A DNA stretch of 64,000 bases from CALRWV02 sp943371965 (GTDB lineage Bacteria > Bacteroidota > JABWAT01), in assembly GCA_943371965.1 (NCBI GenBank), contig CALRWV020000001.1, positions 620,001-684,000 of the forward strand, in the 5' to 3' direction. The notes beneath the pieces are model-generated. The model was not told the origin of the DNA, ran no database searches, and saw only the letters and a program-made list of their open reading frames with translations. The position numbers and the translations under genes are program-made. Shown in pieces: positions 24,506-33,660 of the stretch; positions within the stretch are counted from its first letter, which is position 1, and the number at the start of each line of letters is the position of its first letter.

Positions 24506-25744
24506 CTAAAGATTCAAGGTTCTGATCGTTTTTGATTTTAAGGCAGTTAAACCTACAACAATCAGAGTCATGGTTCCACCAAAAATGACAGATGGAATTA
24601 CTCCCATAATTCTTGCTGCAACTCCAGATTCAAATGATCCAATCTCGTTTGAAGATCCAACAAAAATATTGTTGACTGCAGAGACTCTGCCTTTCATGGT
24701 ATCGGGTGTGAAGACCTGCATGATGGTTGAGCGAATGACAACTGAGACAGAATCGAACATTCCGCTCAATGCAAGAACAAAAAGTGAAAAATAAAAATTG
24801 GTTGAAATCGCAAATAAAATCATGCAGATTCCAAACCCGGAAACACAGTACAATAAATCTCTTCCTGCATTTGATTTTGGTGGATTGTGAGCCAAATATA
24901 AAGCCATCAACACTGCGCCAACTGCCGGTGCTGCACGTAAAACTCCCAAGCCTTCCGGTCCAACTTTCAAAATATCCGATGCGAAAATCGGAAGAAGAGC
25001 AACTGCTCCACCAAATAAAACGGCAAATAAATCCAAAGTTATAGCACTTAAAATTATCTGGTTGCTGAAAACAAATTTTATTCCAGATGTTAAGTTATCT
25101 GCAAGTGACAACTTTACTTCATGTTTTGGAACTGGCTTGGATGCAATCAAAGTTACTGAAAAAATGGCAAACAAAACCAAAAGTGCATCAACGGTATAAG
25201 TTACAGTAATTCCAAAAAACCCGTAAAGCAAACCTCCCAAAGCAGGACCAAAAACCGCCGCCGATTGCCAAATTGTACTGCTCCAGGCTGCACCATTTGG
25301 AATCAATTCTTTTGGAACAATTTGCGAGAAAAAACCGAATGTTGCAGGAACCATGAACCCTCTGGCAATTCCGGAGATAAAAATAACGGCATAAATTGGA
25401 GTACCGCCAAAATCAGTTAGAACTGTTGTGAGGTTGGTCGTGAACAGCAAAAGGGAAGCAGAACACAAAAATAAAACTGAATATGCAAACAGAATGATTT
25501 TTTTCCTGTTGAAGATGTCAGCAAAATAACCGGCTACCAATGCCACCGCAATTGATGGGATTGCTTCTGCAAGACCAATCAAACCCAAGGAAAGTGGGTC
25601 TTTGGTTATCTCATACATCTGCCATCCAACTACCACGGCCTGAATCTGCGTTGCTATTGTTACAAGGAGACGTGCAGATAAATAAAATCTGAATTCACTG
25701 ATTCTCAGAACCTCGTAAGTATTTTTTGGGCTGGTCTCAGACAT
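24506..25744 (-). CDS. Major facilitator superfamily exporter
   Basis: The 412-residue protein has about eleven or twelve membrane helices in two halves. It resembles the MFS_3/enterobactin-exporter-like group: the N-terminal LRISEFRFYLSARLLVTIA, the loop FADIFNRKKIILFAY (motif A-like after helix 2) and GMFDSVSVVIRSTIMQVFTPD with the RGRVSAVN-like KGRVSAVNNIFVG. It probably exports a small molecule by proton antiport; the substrate is unknown. A hairpin terminator separates it from terC upstream. Confidence 0.88.
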   Translation of the reverse strand: MSETSPKNTYEVLRISEFRFYLSARLLVTIATQIQAVVVGWQMYEITKDPLSLGLIGLAEAIPSIAVALVAGYFADIFNRKKIILFAYSVLFLCSASLLLFTTNLTTVLTDFGGTPIYAVIFISGIARGFMVPATFGFFSQIVPKELIPNGAAWSSTIWQSAAVFGPALGGLLYGFFGITVTYTVDALLVLFAIFSVTLIASKPVPKHEVKLSLADNLTSGIKFVFSNQIILSAITLDLFAVLFGGAVALLPIFASDILKVGPEGLGVLRAAPAVGAVLMALYLAHNPPKSNAGRDLLYCVSGFGICMILFAISTNFYFSLFVLALSGMFDSVSVVIRSTIMQVFTPDTMKGRVSAVNNIFVGSSNEIGSFESGVAARIMGVIPSVIFGGTMTLIVVGLTALKSKTIRTLNL

Positions 25745-25771
25745 GTATTGTTGTATGTTTTCAGGAAAATT

Positions 25772-25803
25772 CCATCATGGCAAAACTTGATTTGCCATGA
25801 TGG
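25772..25803 (-). terminator. Terminator hairpin behind terC
   Basis: A perfect 13-bp inverted repeat (CCATCATGGCAAA with TTTGCCATGATGG, loop of 6) lies 9 bp past the terC stop on the minus strand and is followed there by a short T-rich tract (AATTTTCC). Confidence 0.7.
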
Positions 25804-25812
25804 GTGTGCAGA

Positions 25813-26565
25813 TTATTTGTTTTCAGATTCAGAATACTTGCTGTGAAGCTGAACTGGTTTTGTTTTTGATTTGCTTTTCAGGTTGAGCATTTCAACGAAA
25901 ACTGAAAACGCCATTGAGAAATAAATATATCCTTTTGGAATATGCTGTTTGAAACCTTCGGCAATAAGTGTTACGCCAATCAGAAGAAGGAAACTTAAAG
26001 CCAGCATTTTTATTGTTGGATGTTTGTTGACAAAATCGCTGATATTTCCTGAAAAGAACAGCATGAAACCTACAGAAATAACAACTGCTATAACCATGAT
26101 TTCAAGATGGCTTGTCATTCCAACTGCTGTAATCACGGAATCAAGTGAGAAAACGATATCCAAAATCATAATTTGAACAATTACACTTGCAAAAGATACT
26201 GCAGCTTTTTTACCGGAAGCATGTTCTTCTTCACCTTCCAGTTTTTCATGGATTTCCGTTGTGCTTTTATACATCAGAAACAAACCGCCAATGATCAGAA
26301 TTATATCCCGGCCTGATATCTGATTTCCCATTATTTCAAACAAAGGAGTTGTCAGCTGCATAACCCAGGTGATTGAGAAAAGCAGTAAAATCCGTGTCAA
26401 CATAGCGAGTGACAATCCAACCAAACGAGCTTTGTTTTGTTTTTCTTCAGGTAGTTTTCCTGCCAAAATTGATATGAAAATGATGTTATCAATTCCCAAA
26501 ACGATTTCAAGAACAATTAAAGTAATAAGCGCAATCCATAATTGCGGATCAGACATCCATTCCAT
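25813..26565 (-). CDS. TerC-family integral membrane protein
   Basis: The 250-residue protein has seven or eight membrane helices with the acidic TerC signatures LGIDNIIF in the first and FSLDSVITAVG in the later helix. Family members are linked to tellurite resistance and manganese export during protein secretion. The long loop carries EGEEEHASG. It stands alone between a small membrane gene and the MFS gene, ended by the hairpin at 25772-25803. Confidence 0.93.
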   Translation of the reverse strand: MEWMSDPQLWIALITLIVLEIVLGIDNIIFISILAGKLPEEKQNKARLVGLSLAMLTRILLLFSITWVMQLTTPLFEIMGNQISGRDIILIIGGLFLMYKSTTEIHEKLEGEEEHASGKKAAVSFASVIVQIMILDIVFSLDSVITAVGMTSHLEIMVIAVVISVGFMLFFSGNISDFVNKHPTIKMLALSFLLLIGVTLIAEGFKQHIPKGYIYFSMAFSVFVEMLNLKSKSKTKPVQLHSKYSESENK

Positions 26566-26728
26566 TTTTTTCTCCGGAAAAATTTAAGAAGGCGAAGTAA
26601 TAGACCGGTGAATGAAAAGTCAAATTGTGAGGAAGGTGTTTCAGAGAATGTGGGAAATAATAATTGAATTTGAAAAGGAATCAGAAATCCTATGATTAAA
26701 TCAATGGATTTCTGATTTTGCAAATTAA

Positions 26729-27181
26729 TCAGGCAGCAGGTTGAGCAGGTTCTGATGTTCCCAAAACTGCACCGCCATATAAACCGCCCAACATCAAAAT
26801 CCAGCTGGTTGCAGTTATCCAAAGAGGCATTGGGGTACTCGAAACAAGAGTAAAAATCAGACCAATCAGAATTAATGTAATTCCCACTATCAAAGCATTG
26901 GTGACTTCAGCAATTTTAGCGGTTTTAGCAGCCACATAACCTGCCAATAATGCTCCAACCAGGGTAATAAGTAATGTTCCAATCAAAAAAGTACTGTCTT
27001 CAAACATTGCTGCCTGCATGGCTTTCATTGATTCAGGATCCTGTGGATCAAAACCACCTGATTTCATAATGGACATGCTGGTAATAAATCCCAATACACC
27101 TCCAATAACAATCGATACCCCAAAATAGGATAGAAATCCAAAAATAACGGCTTTGATTTTTATATTTTTAAAATCCAACAT
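26729..27181 (-). CDS. Four-helix integral membrane protein
   Basis: I take the ATG at 27181 (150 residues) because GAAAGGA lies 6 bp before it; a longer reading would add 23 residues with no family support. Four hydrophobic helices are evident (about 12-35, 65-88, 97-115 and 120-140), with glycine-rich turns (GGVLGFITSM, GALLAGYVAAKTAK). It resembles generic small TIGR/DUF membrane proteins of Bacteroidota, with no recognised function. Confidence 0.65.
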   Translation of the reverse strand: MLDFKNIKIKAVIFGFLSYFGVSIVIGGVLGFITSMSIMKSGGFDPQDPESMKAMQAAMFEDSTFLIGTLLITLVGALLAGYVAAKTAKIAEVTNALIVGITLILIGLIFTLVSSTPMPLWITATSWILMLGGLYGGAVLGTSEPAQPAA

Positions 27182-27277
27182 GAGTAGTCCTTTCTTAATG
27201 ATTTGTAACAAGATCGATGAAATATCATTAATTAATGTGTAAATTTCCATTAGCGGTTGAAGAAATATTTAAATGGC

Positions 27278-27619
27278 ATGACACCAAAAGAAATTGAACA
27301 GATAATTTCCCAAATTTCAGAACTCAGATTCCAGTTTTTATTCAGGATACAGTTTCATCTTAATGTGAATTCTCCTGAATTATTTTTCAGTTTGAAGAAA
27401 TCAGAGATTGATCTTTCAAAATTAAATTCAAAAGGTGCTCAGAAAATGATTCAGGGTTACTGGGATCTATTTGAAACCGAAACTGACTCAGCTTTTTTGC
27501 TTGAAAATGAATCCATTCAAAGTGCAGTACTCAAATTGGAAAACATATTGGATAAAATTCAGTTAAACAATGAAAAAGTTAATTGGTTTGAAATCAGAAA
27601 ATCAGTAAAAATAGATTAA
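27278..27619 (+). CDS. Hypothetical helical protein
   Basis: The ATG at 27278 gives 113 residues; a TTG at 27257 would add seven. The protein is predicted all-helical with amphipathic character, and shows MTPKEIEQIISQISELRFQF and FETETDSAFLLENESIQ. No family is recognised. It diverges from the small membrane gene and converges on sixA. The absence of a strong ribosome-binding site leaves some doubt. Confidence 0.5.
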   Translation: MTPKEIEQIISQISELRFQFLFRIQFHLNVNSPELFFSLKKSEIDLSKLNSKGAQKMIQGYWDLFETETDSAFLLENESIQSAVLKLENILDKIQLNNEKVNWFEIRKSVKID

Positions 27620-27648
27620 TTGCAAATGTGTTTTATAAAATTGGGGTT

Positions 27649-28128
27649 TTACAGCATTGACGGATCGATTTGCCATTCAATTTTTGCTTTTGTTGTTTTG
27701 TCAATTTTTTCAAGATTTATGCAAACCAGTGATGCAGTATGAAAATCAACTTCAATTTTATTGTTGAGCAATTTTAAGGTGTATTCTCCAAGCAAAGGTT
27801 GATGCCCGATAAGCAGGATAGGACTTTCATCATAAACAGAAACTTCTGTCATCAATGAGGCTACAGGCGAAGTATAAACTAGAGCAGTTGCATCATATTT
27901 TACAAATTTGTCTGGAAATTCTGATTGAAATTGGTTGAATGATTGTTGCGCTCTCTTTAATGGGCTAACCAATACTAATTCAGGCTTTTGATGATTCTGA
28001 AAAAGCCATTTTGCCACTTTTGAAACTTCTTTTTTACCGATTTCTGATAGTTCCCGGTCAAAATCATGCATTCCATGATGATTTGATGAATGTCCGTGAC
28101 GCATAATGTAAAGGGTTTGATGAAACAT
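27649..28128 (-). CDS. sixA: SixA-type phosphohistidine phosphatase
   Basis: The 159-residue histidine-phosphatase-superfamily protein has the catalytic RHG at 10-12 (YIMRHGHSSNH) and ILLIGHQPLLGEY with the second His. SixA proteins remove phosphate from histidine in phosphotransfer (HPt) domains. The window holds several histidine kinases but no HPt domain, so its target is unknown. It is read toward the small hypothetical gene. Confidence 0.88.
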   Translation of the reverse strand: MFHQTLYIMRHGHSSNHHGMHDFDRELSEIGKKEVSKVAKWLFQNHQKPELVLVSPLKRAQQSFNQFQSEFPDKFVKYDATALVYTSPVASLMTEVSVYDESPILLIGHQPLLGEYTLKLLNNKIEVDFHTASLVCINLEKIDKTTKAKIEWQIDPSML

Positions 28129-28195
28129 AATTCCTTTTTTGAAAATGAAAATTGAAAAATATTATTTGTCTACAGTTATCTGTCTCTTGTCATAT

Positions 28196-28729
28196 TCAAG
28201 AAAACAACCAGTAACAGATAACAACACTTGCAATGATTCCGGCCAAATCAGCCAATAATCCTGCAGGAATTGAATGACGGAATTTTTTAATTCCAACACT
28301 TCCGAAGTAAACAGCAACTACATAAAAAGTAGTTTCCGTTGATCCCATGATTGTAGCAGCAATTTTTGCTGTCATGGAATCGGGTCCGTAAGTTTTGACC
28401 AAATCAGTCAACAGAGCCAGTGATCCGCTTCCAGAAAGTGGTCTCATCAGTGCCAAGGGAACTATTTCTGTAGGAAAGCCAACAAGATCCAATGCCGGTT
28501 TTAAAAACGAAGTTATGGAATCCATAGCACCTGAAGCTCTGAACATCCCAATTGCAACCAGCATTCCAACCAGATACGGAATTATTTTGATGGCAACGTC
28601 AAAACCTTCTTTTGCACCATCAATGAAATGTTCATAAACCGGTGCTTTGTATCTGATAAGTGCATAAAGAGGAATAGAAACAATCATAAATGGAATGGCC
28701 CAATCAGAAATCGAATTCAGGAATTCCAT
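28196..28729 (-). CDS. spmB: Spore-maturation-B-like nucleoside-recognition membrane protein
   Basis: The 177-residue protein has four or five membrane helices and the SpmB/Gate-domain signatures LIRYKAPVYEHFIDGAKEGF, MLVAIGMFRASGAMD and RPLSGSGSLALLTDL. The family (nucleoside recognition domain) pairs with SpmA. In Bacillus it is tied to spore dehydration, but here it occurs in an organism with no other sign of sporulation, so a transport role is more likely. Its ATG overlaps the stop of spmA by one base. Confidence 0.92.
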   Translation of the reverse strand: MEFLNSISDWAIPFMIVSIPLYALIRYKAPVYEHFIDGAKEGFDVAIKIIPYLVGMLVAIGMFRASGAMDSITSFLKPALDLVGFPTEIVPLALMRPLSGSGSLALLTDLVKTYGPDSMTAKIAATIMGSTETTFYVVAVYFGSVGIKKFRHSIPAGLLADLAGIIASVVICYWLFS

Positions 28730-29331
28730 TATTGAACCTCCACAAGTTCATTTTCATTGGTAAAAAGCTCAAATATTTTTATTGCAATTATTGCGGTAAG
28801 TGTTGAACAAATGGTAGCCAGTAATGCTGAAATAATGATATCTGTTGGAGAGGAGGCACCTGCTGCTACCAATACGGCAATTGCTGTTGCAGGAATCAAT
28901 TGAACTGAGCTTGTATTTAAAGCAAGAAACATGCACATCGCGTTAGAAGCTTTTTCCTTAACCTTGTTGATTGTCTGAAGTTCTTCCATTGCCTTCAAAC
29001 CAAGAGGAGTTGCAGCGTTGTTCAAACCCAGCATATTTGCAGAAAGGTTCATCACTATTGCACCAAGTGCAGGAGAATCAGAAGGAATGGTAGGGAAAAG
29101 TCGTTTCAATAAAGGGTGAATTACCTTTGAAATCAGATTGATTAAACCGGCTTTTTCAGCAATTCTCATAATTCCCAGCCATAACGCCATCACACCAATC
29201 AGTCCTAGAGCGATATCAACTCCGACTTTTGAGTATTCGATAGCCGCTTTTCCAATATCAGGCATTTTCCCGTTCATGGCACCAAAAATGATTGAAACAG
29301 CAATCAAACCGATCCAAATGTAATTCAGCAT
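28729..29331 (-). CDS. spmA: Spore-maturation-A-like nucleoside-recognition membrane protein
   Basis: The 200-residue protein has several membrane helices and the marks GLIGVMALWLGIMRIAEKAGL, AIVMNLSANMLGLNNAATPLG and ALNTSSVQLIPATAIAVL typical of SpmA. It directly abuts spmB, forming a two-gene transport or signalling unit. The operon is read away from the large hybrid kinase at 29454. Confidence 0.92.
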   Translation of the reverse strand: MLNYIWIGLIAVSIIFGAMNGKMPDIGKAAIEYSKVGVDIALGLIGVMALWLGIMRIAEKAGLINLISKVIHPLLKRLFPTIPSDSPALGAIVMNLSANMLGLNNAATPLGLKAMEELQTINKVKEKASNAMCMFLALNTSSVQLIPATAIAVLVAAGASSPTDIIISALLATICSTLTAIIAIKIFELFTNENELVEVQ

Positions 29332-29453
29332 ATTTTTTCCGTATATTTTTCAGGAAGATATAAAGAATGATAGAAAAGTAAAAATTGATTTAAAATATTA
29401 GTTCCTTTTATCACTCTAATTTGATATTTTTACCTATGACTTATTGAGAAACC

Positions 29454-32400
29454 ATGAATCAGAAAAACGATTTCCTATCTTATTTCGCTGAAACGCTCTC
29501 CTCTGAAATTCCTGAAATGATTGTCCTGTTTGACAGGGAGATGAACCAGATTTCGGGTTGTATTTCCTCATCAAAAATTTTGGGGTTCAAGCCTGATGAA
29601 ATTCTTGAAACAAGATTGAAGGAAATTATTGTTACTGAAGATTTCTCGGAGTTTTCCAAAAAATTCGAATCTCTGAAAAATGGAATCCCTGATAAGACCT
29701 TAAAATTTTCCATCCGTCTGAAATCCAACTCAGGTGAGCCTGAACCAGTTGAAATAACAGGAAAAAACAGTCTCCATAATCATTATCTGAACGGTATCAT
29801 TTTCAGGATTCATGTCAAAGATGACCGGATTCTCGATCGCAGAATACTGGTAGCCCAAAAGAGTATTCTTGAATCAATCGCCCGTCAGATTCCAATCGAT
29901 CAGATTTTAAATGATATTGCTGAATTTGCTGAAAGTCTGATTTCCGATGATGCCTACTGTTCTGTACTGATTGCAAATAGTGAAAAGAAAACTCTTCATA
30001 AAGGTGGAAGCAAAAAACTTCCGGCAAAGTTTATTGAAATGATTGATGGAATTGGAATAGGTCCCAACCAGATTTCAAGCGGGGTTTCTGCTTTCTTGAA
30101 AAAACAGATTATCTCAACTGATATTTCAACTGATCCTGTCTGGACAAAATATAAAACATGGATGATCAACGAGTATGGATTTCTTTCCTGCTGGTCAACT
30201 CCGATAACAAACGGAAACAATGAAATTTTGGGAACAGTTGATCTCTATTTCAAACAGACAAGAACACCTCAGAAAAGTGATTTTGATTTGATGGATGCAA
30301 CAGCCTACATAGCTGAAATTGCAATTGAGAGACATCTGAATGAACAGGCTACCTTTGTAGGTAAAAAAGAACTTTCGCAAACCGAATCACGCTACAAATA
30401 TCTCGTCGAAAATCTTCCGGAAATTATTTTCATAACAGATTACCATCTGAAAATGCTTTATGCAAATCCTTCACTCTCCCTGCAAACAGGATTTGGTATT
30501 GATGATTTTCAGGACAGTAAACTTGTCAAGAATTTCATTTATGAAGCTGACCTTGAAGGTGTGTCGCAATTTATAAAATCATTTATTTCAGCCGATAAAA
30601 GCCTTTCCGGGATCATCGAATGCAGATTTGTAGATAAATCAGGCGGTTTGCAATGGTTTTCTTCCATCATTTCCAAAATTGAATTCAACGGACAATTGGC
30701 ACTTCAGATTATTGCAAGAAATATTACTGAACTGAAGAATGCTGAAGAACTTATTGTTGAAAGGGAAGTTCTGTTCAGTGCTTTATTTGACGGTGCCAAA
30801 GATGCTGTTCTGATTTCAGATATCGGTACAGGGAAAATTCTGGATGCGAATCAAAGTTCGCATGTTTTATTTGATAAAAAGCGGTCAGAAATTATTGGTC
30901 ATTCGCATAATGAATTTTATCCGCAGAATTACCAGAAAAGCGTTTCGAATTTACTTGAAAATTATATCATTGAAGAGCAGATTCCACCTTTCTATTCTGA
31001 AATTACAACCAAGGGAAACAAAAAAACTTCCGTTGAAATCAATTCAAGTGTGATTATTCTTCCAAACGGAAAAAAAGTTTTGCAGGGAATGTTCCGTGAT
31101 TATTCAGATAAAAACCGTCTGGAGCTGATGAACAAAGTTCAGTACAGTATCTCAAAAGCCATCAATTCAAGCAAGAATATTGATGAACTTCTTTCCCTTA
31201 TTCATAAATCTTTGGGATTGATCATTGATACAACCAATTTTTTTATTGCTCTTCATGACAAAAGAAGACACATCATTACTTTCCCTTATTTTATAGATAT
31301 GATGGATGAAGATTCTTCTCTTCTGAGCATTGACAACGATCGCTCATTGACTGTACGGGTGATTAAAAACGGCCAACCGATTCTTCTCCGTCAGCAATTT
31401 TTTATTGACCGCGCCAAAAATGAATCAACTGATTTGTTAGGTTCAACACCCAAAATCTGGCTGGGTGTTCCTCTAAGCATTAAAGGTGAGGTAATTGGTG
31501 CTGTTACCGTTCAGAGTTATGACAATCCTGAATTATATTCGGAAGATGATATCAGTATTTTAATGCCGATTACTGAGCAGATTGCCATTGCAATTGACCG
31601 TAAACAGAAAGAAGAAGAACTCAGGGAAAGCGGTGAACGGTACCGTGCTTTTATTGAACAGAGTTCTGAAGGAGTTTACCGCATTGAATTGGACAACCCG
31701 ATTCCCTTGAAGCTTGATGTCGGTGAAAAAATCAAACAGTATTATCAAAATGCATATTTGGCTGAATGCAATAAAGTCATTTTGGATATGTACGGATTTA
31801 AATCGATGGATGAAGCCATTGGAGTCAGAATTTCAACTTTTCTGATTTCAGATGATCCGAAAAATACAGAGTATCTGAAAAAATGTTTCAACAATAACGG
31901 GCGGATTACTGATCACGAATCACATCAAAAAGACAGAAATGGAAATGATAAGTATTTTCTCAACAATCTGATCATGATCGAAGAAAACGGTTTTTTTGTC
32001 AGAGCCTGGGGAACACTCCGTGATGTAACAAACAAAAAATTGTATGACAAGGCGCTTTCAGAAGAAAGAGAAAGACTTTCGGTTACTTTGCGTTCAATTG
32101 CCGATGGTGTAATTACAACCAATTTTGAAGGTAAAATCATTCTGATGAACAAAGTTTCAGAAATGATAACCGGATGGAATCAAAGCGAGTGGTACGGTAA
32201 TTCAATAGATACTGTTTTCACCGTTTTGAATGAAAGAAACAGAGCTACATTTGAAATCACAAAAATGATTTCTGAAAATACCTTCAATCTGCTTCCAAAT
32301 ACTGCAATTCATATAGCAAAAGATAAAAAAGAAAGATTGATTGAAGTCAGCGCGTCTCCGATAAAAGACAATCAGAACAAAACCGCAGGAATCGTGATTG

Positions 32401-33566
32401 TTTTCAGGGATATTACAGAAAAGAAAAAAATGGAAGATGAAATTCTGAGATCACGGAAAATCGAATCCGTCGGAGTCTTGGCAGGTGGAATTGCACATGA
32501 TTTCAACAATATTCTTACAGCGGTTATCGGCAATATTTCACTTTCCAAAATGATGACAGAAGCAGACAGCAAAATTTTCAATCTGCTTGACGGTGCGGAA
32601 AAAGCGTCTTCACGTGCTATCAGTTTGACCCAGCAGCTCCTTACTTTCTCAAAAGGTGGAGCACCAATCAGAAAAGCAGCTTCAATCAAAGAACTCCTGA
32701 TTGAATCAGCCACGTTTGCAACCCGCGGAACAAGCGTCTCACCCAAATTCAAAATTCCTGACAATACATGGACAGTTGAAATTGATGAAGGCCAAATCAA
32801 TCAGGTAATCAATAATCTGGTTATCAATGCTGTCCAGGCAATGCCCGATGGTGGGATAATAAATATTCAGGCGGAAAACATACTCAGCCAGAATGAAAAC
32901 AATCAACTGCTTTTGCCGAAATCAAAATTTGTAAAAATCTCTGTTTCTGACAGCGGTGTCGGAATTCCGGAAAGTAATCTTGCAAAAATATTTGATCCTT
33001 ATTTTTCCACAAAGAAAAAGGGAAGCGGTCTCGGACTTGCAACATCATTTTCCATTATCAGCCGCCATGATGGTATCATGACAGTTGAATCAACTGTTGG
33101 TGTTGGAACTACATTTGTTATTTATCTTCCTGCTTCAGAAAAGGAAACAGAAATTGAGGCACAGAAGCCTGTTGTTCCCCTGAAAAATGGAGCCGGTAAA
33201 ATTCTTGTTATGGATGATGAAGAAATTATTCTCACGCTTGTTGAAAATATTCTTTCACAAAAAGGATATGAGGTTATTTGTGTTAAAGATGGAAAAGAAG
33301 CTGTAACTGAATATCACAAAGAAATGAAAAATGGATCACGTTTCAGGGCAGTCATTATGGATTTGACCATTCCCGGTGGAATGGGAGGAAAAGATGCTGT
33401 CAGAAAAATTCTGAAACTTGATCAGGAAGCAACCGTTATTGTATCAAGCGGGTATTCAAATGACCCTATCATGTCAAATTACAGCGAATATGGTTTCAAG
33501 GGTGTTCTGATTAAACCATATCAGGCAAAAAATCTGCTTGAAGTGCTAGGTGATTTTCTGAATTGA
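29454..33566 (+). CDS. Multi-PAS/GAF hybrid histidine kinase with C-terminal receiver
   Basis: The 1370-residue protein appears to have no membrane helix, so it is a cytosolic integrator. Reading order: PAS-like (to ~115), GAF (~130-285), PAS (~310-430), PAS (~435-555), GAF (~560-725), PAS (~730-865), PAS (~870-1000). The HisKA domain has H1015 in GGIAHDFNNIL, then comes HATPase_c (DSGVGIPESN, GSGLGLATS), and a REC domain near 1245-1370 with D1303 (VIMDLTIPGG). The GIAHDFNN motif is the type with a following receiver, so intramolecular phosphotransfer to D1303 is probable. It is a single-gene unit facing away from spmA, with recQ downstream. Confidence 0.93.
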   Translation: MNQKNDFLSYFAETLSSEIPEMIVLFDREMNQISGCISSSKILGFKPDEILETRLKEIIVTEDFSEFSKKFESLKNGIPDKTLKFSIRLKSNSGEPEPVEITGKNSLHNHYLNGIIFRIHVKDDRILDRRILVAQKSILESIARQIPIDQILNDIAEFAESLISDDAYCSVLIANSEKKTLHKGGSKKLPAKFIEMIDGIGIGPNQISSGVSAFLKKQIISTDISTDPVWTKYKTWMINEYGFLSCWSTPITNGNNEILGTVDLYFKQTRTPQKSDFDLMDATAYIAEIAIERHLNEQATFVGKKELSQTESRYKYLVENLPEIIFITDYHLKMLYANPSLSLQTGFGIDDFQDSKLVKNFIYEADLEGVSQFIKSFISADKSLSGIIECRFVDKSGGLQWFSSIISKIEFNGQLALQIIARNITELKNAEELIVEREVLFSALFDGAKDAVLISDIGTGKILDANQSSHVLFDKKRSEIIGHSHNEFYPQNYQKSVSNLLENYIIEEQIPPFYSEITTKGNKKTSVEINSSVIILPNGKKVLQGMFRDYSDKNRLELMNKVQYSISKAINSSKNIDELLSLIHKSLGLIIDTTNFFIALHDKRRHIITFPYFIDMMDEDSSLLSIDNDRSLTVRVIKNGQPILLRQQFFIDRAKNESTDLLGSTPKIWLGVPLSIKGEVIGAVTVQSYDNPELYSEDDISILMPITEQIAIAIDRKQKEEELRESGERYRAFIEQSSEGVYRIELDNPIPLKLDVGEKIKQYYQNAYLAECNKVILDMYGFKSMDEAIGVRISTFLISDDPKNTEYLKKCFNNNGRITDHESHQKDRNGNDKYFLNNLIMIEENGFFVRAWGTLRDVTNKKLYDKALSEERERLSVTLRSIADGVITTNFEGKIILMNKVSEMITGWNQSEWYGNSIDTVFTVLNERNRATFEITKMISENTFNLLPNTAIHIAKDKKERLIEVSASPIKDNQNKTAGIVIVFRDITEKKKMEDEILRSRKIESVGVLAGGIAHDFNNILTAVIGNISLSKMMTEADSKIFNLLDGAEKASSRAISLTQQLLTFSKGGAPIRKAASIKELLIESATFATRGTSVSPKFKIPDNTWTVEIDEGQINQVINNLVINAVQAMPDGGIINIQAENILSQNENNQLLLPKSKFVKISVSDSGVGIPESNLAKIFDPYFSTKKKGSGLGLATSFSIISRHDGIMTVESTVGVGTTFVIYLPASEKETEIEAQKPVVPLKNGAGKILVMDDEEIILTLVENILSQKGYEVICVKDGKEAVTEYHKEMKNGSRFRAVIMDLTIPGGMGGKDAVRKILKLDQEATVIVSSGYSNDPIMSNYSEYGFKGVLIKPYQAKNLLEVLGDFLN

Positions 33567-33660
33567 TTCCGGAAAGCAAAGTCCAAAGTTCAATAAACCC
33601 AATTATGAATTTTATAATTGTTGAAGTAAATTATTTTGTTTAAAGGTTTGTCCCAAAAAT

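Noticed and set aside
28196..29331. SpmA/SpmB and SpoIID as evidence of sporulation
   Set aside because: No other sporulation gene is present, and these families are common in non-sporulating bacteria.
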